From assembly GCF_029784135.1 (NCBI RefSeq), contig NC_073745.1, positions 158,919,335 through 158,983,334 on the forward strand: a stretch of DNA of 64,000 nucleotides. The letters are read 5' to 3'. The position numbers and the translations under genes were made by a program. Below the pieces are notes generated by a model, which worked only from the letters and a program-made list of their open reading frames with translations, was not told the origin of the DNA and searched no databases. The DNA is from Toxorhynchites rutilus septentrionalis. Lineage: Eukaryota; Arthropoda; Insecta; Diptera; Culicidae. Below, piece by piece: positions 56,460-64,000 of this stretch (position 1 is the first letter of the stretch; the number at the start of each line of letters is the position of its first letter).

Positions 56460-57900
56460 CTAAGATGCAGACACTTTTACGGTTTTGAACCTTGAAATGT
56501 TGGCATTATCCGAGCACATAGGGAGAGATAGGCGGTAGCAAGACCCTGCTGGTAACAGGGTTTGCACAAAAGATGATGGATTGGTATTGAGTATTTTGTT
56601 CCGCCGCTTCATCCTGAGTGGGACTTTTCCGACTGCTTGGATAAAATCTTTTGTTTTCCCTGTCTTCAAAAAAGGCTCTAGGAAGGATGTAACGAATTAT
56701 AGAGGAATCGCGTGCTTTTGTGCCATCTCCTATTTGAAATCAACGTATTGGATTTTATCACCCATGCATGCAACAATTACATCGTCGAGGAACAACATGG
56801 TTTCGTGTCTAAAGGGTCGACTTCTGAATCTTCTACTGTACACACCATACATCGCTCGTTCACTTGAGCTGCAAACTGCGACAGCAAATCGATGCGGTAT
56901 ATACCGATTTCTCCGTAGCATTCGACAAAATCAACCATAACATCGCTGTAGCTAAGCTTCAACGTCTTGGTTTTAATGGTCCCTTCTTACTCTGGCTACG
57001 GTCTTATCTCACTGATCGTATTATGTCGGTGAAAATTGGAGACACTAAATCTTCTTCTTTTCGTGTAACGTCTGGTGTTGCGCAAGGGAGCCCATATATT
57101 TTTCTGCTATACCCTAATGACTTGAATTTTCGTCTGAAGTGCCTGAAGCTCTCCTACGCCGATGGCTTCAAGTTGTTTTTCCGCGTGAATTCCACTGAAG
57201 ATGCGGAGTTTCTGCAAGAGCTGCAAGAACGATCTTAAATCCATCAACATGTTTGGTTATTTCATTTTCTCGAAAGCACACATTGATAAACTTTGAATAT
57301 AGACTGCACGGTGAAATTTTGAGACGTCACTATCAAAGACATTGGAGTTATGTTAGACTTTAACTAACCTTTCGTGATCGAACAGCTTACATTACTTCTA
57401 AATCGTCCAAAGCCCTCGGCTTTATTTTCCGTGTCACGAAGCAATTCACAGATGTACATTGCATCAAGGCCTTAAATTGTGCATTGGTTCGACCCATTCT
57501 AGAATATGCTTGTGTCGTATGCTCACCATATTACCAAAATAGTGTATAGAGTATTGAGTCGATTCAGCGAAAATTTGTTCGATTTTCCTTGCGTAATCTG
57601 TCATGGAATGACCCATTGAATCTGCCCAGCTGCCCAGGACTCTCGAAGGAATGTTGCCATTTTATCAAATATCGATTGCCCCGAACTGCTATACTTATTT
57701 AATTCTAACATTAGTCGTCGCAATTTGCATACCCGTAACTACTTGTACCTTCCACCATTTCGAACAAATTACGGCTACAATGAACCCATAACCAGTATGT
57801 GTCGTGTGTTCAATCTTTGTAGTTCGTGATTCGATTATCACCTATCCCGTTCGTCCCTCAAAGCGCTCTATTCCGTTGTTCTTAAATAATTGTTATAATT
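56460..57900 (+). pseudogene. degenerate Jockey/CR1-type reverse transcriptase
   Basis: Recognisable blocks in shifting frames: FPTAWIKSFVFPVFKKGSR and VTNYRGIA (56630-56710), VYTDFSVAFDKINHNIAV (motif A, near 56900), VTSGVAQGSP (motif B, P to A) and LSYADGFKLF (motif C, YADD changed to YADG). Downstream thumb sequence (SKALGFIFRV, LVRPILEYACVV, RNLSWNDPLNLP) is interrupted by several stops. The motif C change alone would abolish activity. It is an older copy than the one at 20100-21345. Confidence 0.75.
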
Positions 57901-58242
57901 GAGGGGCTTAGAATGAAAGGGGTGTAAGTGATTTGATCGATTTCTCTACATCGAGTCTCTCTTTTGGTCATAACTCAGCTGCAAACTCATTCCCAGCTGT
58001 ATTTTACAATGTGAAAGGTAGGTTAGAATCTCATCTATCGGATTCTATAGCAAACTCAAATTGGATCGTGTTTGCAGTTGAGTCATTAATCAAAGAAAAA
58101 GTTGACGAAGAGAAATCGATCAAGTCACTTATACCCCTTGCATTCTAAGCGCCTCAATTGTTATAGGTTTAATATTTATTATTTTATTATTTTATAATTA
58201 ATTCTCGGTCATTAGGGTAAACATGTTAAGCCTGTTGATGTT

Positions 58243-58267
58243 TGTAAAATAAAATAAAATAAAATAA
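58243..58267 (+). repeat. (AAAAT)n tail of the LINE
   Basis: Four to five AAAAT units close the 3' UTR (…gttgatgtttgtaaaataaaat) of the preceding element, as in many CR1/Jockey-type LINEs ending in short repeats. The element's 3' end is therefore at about 58267. Confidence 0.6.
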
Positions 58268-60512
58268 TGTACAGAACACAATGTATCAGGAATAGCCGCT
58301 TCGACTGTGTTTGTAGATCTACCTTTTTTTCTCGAAACTTTCAATCAATTTTTCGAGCTCCATCAACGGCAAAAGCGACTTTACCTCATTGTTAATATAG
58401 CCCCAAAGAAAAAAAAATGTAATGTTATTGAATCGCAGGATATGGGCGCCCGCAGTTGTCTTCGAAATATGAAATCACGTGGCCTGGAAGCTTCGTGCGT
58501 AAGAACTCGATTATTTTGTGACTTGTATGGCACGTAGCGCCATTCTATTGAGCATAAATAACGTTCGTCTTGTAGTACAGTGATAGATATTCGTTTAGCC
58601 GCACTTGAAAAAAAACTTGAAACACTTACAAAACAACTAGGAATGTTCTTTTTATCGGGATACTTATTTGCTGTAGTGATAGTATATTTAAGTCACTGTT
58701 TCCTCTAGGTATAGGGCCCTTGCCCTGTGGACTGGTTCCTCCCTCGCAATCACTCGGATGGTAATTATTTTTGAAACCACTTCGCTCAGTTTAAACGCGT
58801 TTTTACACTACTTTAATTTATTTACAATATCAACTACAATTCACTTTTTATTTACAATATTTTACAATAGTTTGGGAATAGGGTTTGGGTTTAACAAATT
58901 GGTTTGACTTCCTTGGCTTCCTTGATTGTAAATAAATATACGAGTTGTGAATGAATTGTAGATAAACGAACTGTAGTGCAATCATAAAGTTGGTGCTGTA
59001 ATTTGGCGTGGAACTCACCCCCAAAAATAATAAACCCAGGAAGGGAAACCCCGACAGCTCCAGGTCGAAGAAATGCAAGATAGGGTCCAGCGTATTGGCA
59101 TCGAACCAGCTACCCAACATTGGTCCTTCGAGCCGGATACACGAAGGTGTTCTGATCCAAATCAAATCGAGCGAATTGCAACAGCGAATGGGAGATTCGC
59201 CATTGTTTATCCCACGAAACAATCGAGGTTCCGGCAATTCACAAGCAATTCTGCTAAATTCCACTGCACCAACAATCAATAACCGGATTTAAAAATATCC
59301 ACATCATACTGGCTCGCACTACAGAAAATTCCGACTGGAATAAAGTTGACGGATTCCACAAACAAACGACAAACTCCTACATTCCAAATATAACATCCAC
59401 CCACGGTACACATCAACACTGAGAAGGCAATAGCGGAACAACAAAAAAGGGACGGATCGTAAAAACAAACGACATCACTACAATGTCCACACCAGGTTCA
59501 AAATCCTGGTTGTCCAGGTAAATAAACAGATAGTTTATGTCCAGCCGATGCTGGGATAATTATTGTTATCTACACCACGCGTTTGTTTATTTACATTTCA
59601 CAACTCGAGAAACAACGGAATCAACACACACTACCAAGGACGATTCTTCAATCACACCAATTACACAACCGCCAAGGAAACCAAATCTACACAACAAAGA
59701 CGGCTCGGTGTGTGCACTAGTTTTTACCACTGATGTCATCAATTACAATCAAAGGGCATGATTTGTAAACAAACGCATTAGAGGAACAACATAACATTTG
59801 ACGTCATCGAACAATACCGCGTCATCAACGAAAACAAAGGCATATCCGATCCATCGAGCATACTTGATCACAACCGATATGTGACCTCATCATAACACTG
59901 GGTACAATTCCTGGTTCTCCAGGTAAAATAATACACAGTATATGTCCAGCCGCTGCTGGGCTAAATTTTGTTATCTACACCGTTTTGTTTATTTACATCA
60001 ACACTACCGAACCAACCGGAGAAACATAAACAATACGGGATCCACGCACGCACACTATCAAAGGCAGTACGGATAATTTATTCGCTAGAAATCAAGGTCA
60101 AAATACGGAAACATCAGAGATTAGGACTGTTTGTTTAACAATCCCAATCGCACTATTTCGTCATCACTGGCACCAAAGGACGAAATCACAACCTAACACC
60201 GAATAATCGCATCGCACACGATCACCGCTTACCGTAGAAATCGCCGCACATCGGATCCCTTATTTTGTTAAGGTCAGTTTATGAACCGTATATGTCCAGC
60301 CGAAGCTGGAGTTTGTTATTGTCTATTACATCCACGCTTTCCATCTTGCACACTGGTATTGTTTTGGCATTCGATTGAATATTTTGTGGAATGTGTAACC
60401 GAGGGGCACTCAAATTTGGAAATTACACATTTTATTATTGAGGAGCAGCAGCTGGTGTTTTTGAGTACTACATAATTTGTATTTCCTGTCCTACGAAACA
60501 ACTTTGGGAATA
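58268..60512 (+). other. probable 5' LTR and leader of the BEL/Pao element
   Basis: No coding sequence. A tatgtccagcc-(g)-tgctgg motif followed by tgttatctacacc and gtttgtttatttacat occurs near 59538 and 59951, with a shorter copy at 60289, so the leader has internal repeats. AATAAA-like sequence near 58932 and aactcaccccca near 59013 may mark the LTR end and primer-binding region. The second LTR is outside the window, so borders are not fixed. A minus-strand frame at 58848-59279 is judged a chance frame. Confidence 0.4.
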
Positions 60513-61829
60513 ATGGCATCAATCACGCGGAATACTTCACTTAAGGCGCTTCAAACGAGGTTGAAGGCTCTCCTGGGAATGTTCGACGATATTTACCGTT
60601 TTGTCGACTCGATGGGTGAAGACAGGGGTGAGAAAATGGACGAATTATGGGATCAGATCAACGACGCAACCATGGAGATCGAGATGCACGACGATTTCGA
60701 TGACGATAACGAAATCTACTCCAGGAAACGATCGGAATTTGGCGATCGTTATAACAGGGTGAAATCTTTGCTACTTGAGAAGGTCAAGGAGCCGGAGGAG
60801 AAGTTGAACCTTTCAAATACCAACCAACAACCAACTTATGAGTACGTTAGACTCCCACAAATCAAGTTGCAGACCTTTGATGGCAACATTGATGAGTGGT
60901 TGAGCTTTAGGGATCTGTATTTGTCATTGATTCATTGCAAAACAGACTTACCAGAGGTAAAAAAATTCCACTATTTAAAGGGGTGTTTAGTAAGAGAAGC
61001 TAGGTCGTTGATAGATTCACTTGCTATCACCAAGGCGAACTATCAGATAGCGTGGGATGCGGTGATGAAGCGGTATAATGATAGCAAGATGCTCAAGCGT
61101 AGACAGGTGCAGGCCCTTTTCGATTTGCCTAACGTTGCAAGGGAATCGGTAGTAGATTTACAGTCGCTGTTAGAGTCTTTCGAACGTATCCTTCAAACAT
61201 TGGACCAGTTGATTCAGCCAGCCGATTACAAGGATTTGTTGCTGTTAAATTTATTGTGCTCACGATTAGATCCAACCACACGCAGAAGCTGGGAGGAGCA
61301 TTCTGCCGCTAGGGACCATGACATAGCTGTAGATTTGACGGAATTCTTGCAAAGGAGAATAAGAGTGCTCAGTTCACTTCCCGATGAATGCGTCGAGGAA
61401 AAACAAGATTACGGCCAACAATTCAAAAGGAGAATACCTTCTGTCAAAACTAACCATAACGCATTGATATCGTCCAGCGGACAATGTTTAGCTTGTCCAG
61501 GTAGCCACCCACTTTACCAATGTCCGAAGTTTAAACATTTGACAGTATCCGCTCGCTATAATCTGATCCGTACACTATTACTATGCCGTAATTGCTTCCG
61601 GAGGGGGCACCAAGCAACCGACTGCAAATCGCGATATGTATGTCGCAATTGTAAAGAGAAGCACCATACTTTGGTGTGCTTTAAACCTCCTAATTTCACA
61701 ACGAACAAGAATTCATCAAACCACCAGAAAACAGTAAAACCAGAATGGAATCAAATGGTGAATCTTCGAACATTTCTGCAACGGTTTCAACAAACTCGAC
61801 GTCAACCAAAGAGTCCTCGGTTTTACTAG
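60513..61829 (+). CDS. BEL/Pao retrotransposon gag
   Basis: 438 codons from ATG 60513 (MASITRNTS), forming the particle core. The N-terminal coiled-coil-like region (to residue ~105) is acidic. The capsid-like domain contains LPQIKLQTFDGNIDEWLSF, which is diagnostic of BEL/Pao gag, and FHYLKGCLVREA. Three Cys/His motifs follow: CLACPGSHPLYQC, CRNCFRRGHQATDC and CRNCKEKHHTLVC. The frame ends at 61829 while the protease frame starts in another phase at about 61745. Many BEL elements encode gag and pol as one frame, so this overlap is either an indel or a frameshift site. Confidence 0.85.
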   Translation: MASITRNTSLKALQTRLKALLGMFDDIYRFVDSMGEDRGEKMDELWDQINDATMEIEMHDDFDDDNEIYSRKRSEFGDRYNRVKSLLLEKVKEPEEKLNLSNTNQQPTYEYVRLPQIKLQTFDGNIDEWLSFRDLYLSLIHCKTDLPEVKKFHYLKGCLVREARSLIDSLAITKANYQIAWDAVMKRYNDSKMLKRRQVQALFDLPNVARESVVDLQSLLESFERILQTLDQLIQPADYKDLLLLNLLCSRLDPTTRRSWEEHSAARDHDIAVDLTEFLQRRIRVLSSLPDECVEEKQDYGQQFKRRIPSVKTNHNALISSSGQCLACPGSHPLYQCPKFKHLTVSARYNLIRTLLLCRNCFRRGHQATDCKSRYVCRNCKEKHHTLVCFKPPNFTTNKNSSNHQKTVKPEWNQMVNLRTFLQRFQQTRRQPKSPRFY

Positions 61830-62004
61830 CTACAGCCGTCATTCTTGTGGAAGATGATCAAGGGATCATATATCCAGCAAGGGCTTTGCTAGATTCAGGA
61901 TCCGAAGTGAACTTTATGTCGGAACGGTTTTGCCAACTCATGAAACTCCAAAAGTCTACAGCAGAAGCGACTGTTCTCGGTGTTGGACGAACAAATACAA
62001 AATA
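61745..62004 (+). pseudogene. BEL/Pao protease fragment, cut by LINE copy D
   Basis: In the -1 frame relative to gag it reads ESSVLLATAVILVEDDQG, then ARALLDSGSEVNFMSERF with the catalytic D-S-G. It ends abruptly near GVGRTNTKYR, where sequence identical to the I/LOA-type LINE begins. RT, RNase H and integrase of the BEL element are absent from the window. Confidence 0.8.
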
Positions 62005-64000
62005 TCGATATATATTCCTCCAAGAACCATGGTCGGCCGCCATCAGTTTTTTGATATCATCGAGGCATTGCCGGAGCCGCGGCTAATCTTAGGTGACCTC
62101 AACTCCCATGGAACAGCATGGGGGTCACACTACGATGACAGCCGTGCCACGTTGATTTATGATCTGTGCGACAACTTCAACATGACAGTTTTAAATGCAG
62201 GGGAAGCAACTAGGATAGCCAACCCTCCTGCACGGGCAAGTATGCTAGACATATCACTTTGCTCTTCTTCGTTATCCCTGGATTGCACGTGGAAGGTAAT
62301 CCAAGATCCCCACGGTAGTGATCACCTGCCAATAATTTTATCGATCGCCAATGAATCAGGTTCTCGTGAGTCAGTCGATATTGCGTACGACCTCACGAAA
62401 AATATTGACTGGAGAAAATTTGCAGAAACAATATCTGAAGCACTTGTTTCAATGCATGAACTTCCTCCACTCGAAGAGTATAACTTTATATCGAGTTTGA
62501 TTTATGAAAGCGCACTTCAAGCTCAAAAGAAACGTGTTCCTGCTACCACTTTCCGACGTCGTCCTCCATCACTTTGGTGGGACAAGGAGTGTTCAAAGGT
62601 CTACCTTGAAAAATCATCCGCTTTCAAAAAATTCAGGAAAACTGGATTAGTGGAATGGTTTCGAAAGTACCAAGCTCTAGAAGCCAAACTAAAAGGTCTG
62701 ATTAAAGCAAAAAAGCGTGGATATTGGCGGAAATTCGTCAATGGTTTGTCAAGGGAGACAGCTATGAGCACTCTTTGGAATACGGCTAGGAGAATGCGTG
62801 GCTGGAACCATACAAATGAAAGTGAGGAATACTCTGACCGTTGGATTTTCAAATTTGCAAGAAAGGTTTGTCCCGATTCCGTTCCTGCACAAAACGTCGT
62901 ACGCGACATTCCGCTCCAATGCGATTGTGAGAATTTTTCGATGGTAGAATTCTCAATTGCCCTCCTCTCATGTAACAATTCAGCTCCTGGGTCGGACAAG
63001 ATTAAATTCAACTTGTTGAAGAACCTTCCCGACTTGGCGAAACAGCGTTTGCTGAACTTGTTCAACAAGTTTCTGGAGCTGAATATTGTCCCGCATGACT
63101 GGAGACAAGTGAGAGTGATAGCCATACGAAAACCCAACAAGCCGGCTTGCGATCATAACTCGTATAGGCCGATTGCAATGTTATCCTGTATTCGTAAATT
63201 GTTAGAGAAAATGATTCTACTTCGTTTGGACAAGTGGGTTGAAGCGAACAATTTGCTGTCAAATACGCAGTTTGGCTTCCGCCGAGGTAAAGGGACGAAC
63301 GATTGTCTCGCGCTGCTATCTTCTGAAATCCAAATCGCATTTGCTCGTAAAGAACAAATGGCTTCCGTTTTTCTCGATATCAAAGGGGCATTTGATTCAG
63401 TTTCCATGGAAATTCTCTCAGAGAAATTTTATAATCGTGGACTTTCGCCAATTCTGAATAATTTCCTGTACAATTTACTCTCAGAAAAGCACATGTTTTT
63501 CAATCATGGCAGCTTGAAATCTTCTCGATACAGTTTTATGGGCCTACCACAAGGCTCCTGCCTAAGCCCCCTCTTGTATAGGTTTTACGTCAATGATATG
63601 GATGATTGTCTAACTAGAAACTGCACGCTGAGACAACTTGCAGACGATGGAGTTATTTCCATCACCGGTACTAATCCCGCCGTTCTGCAAAAATCCTTGC
63701 AAGATACCCTGAACAACCTGTTCACGTGGGCTCTCAAGCTGGGTATCGAATTCTCTACGGAGAAAACCGAAATGGTCGTTTTTTCTAGGAAGCACGAACC
63801 CGCCCAATTCCAGCTTCACCTATCCGGCAAAACGATCAAGCACTCGATGTTTTTCAAATACCTTGGAGTATATTTTGACTCTAAATGTACCTGGGGAATA
63901 CACATTGCGTATTTGAAACAGAAATGCCAGCAAAGAATCAATTTTCTCCAAACAATAACCGGAACATGGTGGGGTGCCCATCCAGGAGACCTCATTCAGT
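62005..64000 (+). mobile_element. I/LOA-type non-LTR retrotransposon, copy D, 5'-truncated, runs off the window
   Basis: It starts within the endonuclease (IPPRTMVGRHQFFDII) and stays in one frame to the last base: 662 codons (62014-63999), with no net shift, through GDLNSHGTAWGS, GSDHLPI, LDIKGAFDS, GLPQGSCLS, LADDGV and GTWWGAHPGDLIQ. It is the best-preserved ORF2 in the window and closest to copy C. ORF1 and the first part of the endonuclease are missing, so it cannot be autonomous. The junction with BEL lies in or beside CGATATATATTCCTCC. Confidence 0.87.

Noticed and set aside
58848..59279. 143-residue minus-strand frame in the BEL leader
   Set aside because: Antisense to a non-coding LTR/leader and without known domain; likely chance.
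1..64000. tRNA or rRNA genes
   Set aside because: No cloverleaf with A and B boxes and no rRNA-like tract was found by eye on either strand; a covariance search was not possible.

Overview
The window reads as nuclear DNA of a mosquito (Culicidae). It is AT-rich and intron-containing, with GT-AG splice sites, poly(A) signals and long TE-filled introns. Nearly all long reading frames belong to insect retrotransposons. No bacterial gene organisation, rRNA or tRNA was seen. The species is not identifiable from the sequence alone; an Aedes-like culicine is my guess from intron size and TE load.

The one host gene I can support is an insect gustatory receptor (Gr) on the + strand, dispersed over about 22 kb (1006-23251). 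Eleven exons join in phase with GT-AG borders into 366 codons that end in the Gr hallmark TYxxxxxQF. Six of the expected seven membrane segments are present. A 5' exon coding for the first one is probably missing from the model. Two introns are swollen by transposons: intron 3 (4.3 kb) holds a 5'-truncated I-like LINE, and intron 5 (15.9 kb) holds a full-length LINE carrying two further insertions, a 1.3 kb TIR element, and a CR1/Jockey-type LINE next to mariner remains.

The rest is mobile and satellite DNA. Four copies (A 2029-5010, B 8363-17387, C 35474-41034, D 62005-end) belong to one ~6 kb non-LTR family of the I/LOA type (ORF1 with three zinc knuckles; ORF2 with endonuclease, RT and RNase H). 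Copy C sits inside the RT gene of a Ty3/gypsy element (34285 to about 44700, minus strand). That element's distal end is cut off by a perfect 2.7 kb (GCATC)n array (31597-34283). Upstream of its gag lies an 8.5 kb higher-order minisatellite (44826-53322) studded with smaller GCATC islands and three near-perfect palindromes. Copy D is fused to a BEL/Pao gag-protease region (60513-62004).

The least familiar signal is a small family of elements with conserved short ends but unrelated interiors, inserted at NTTTT targets with apparent 5-6 bp duplications (10327-11686, 13704-15337, and 24361-25018 inverted). One copy carries a TATA-plus-initiator core promoter. Another carries a 95-bp repeat that also borders the GCATC arrays.
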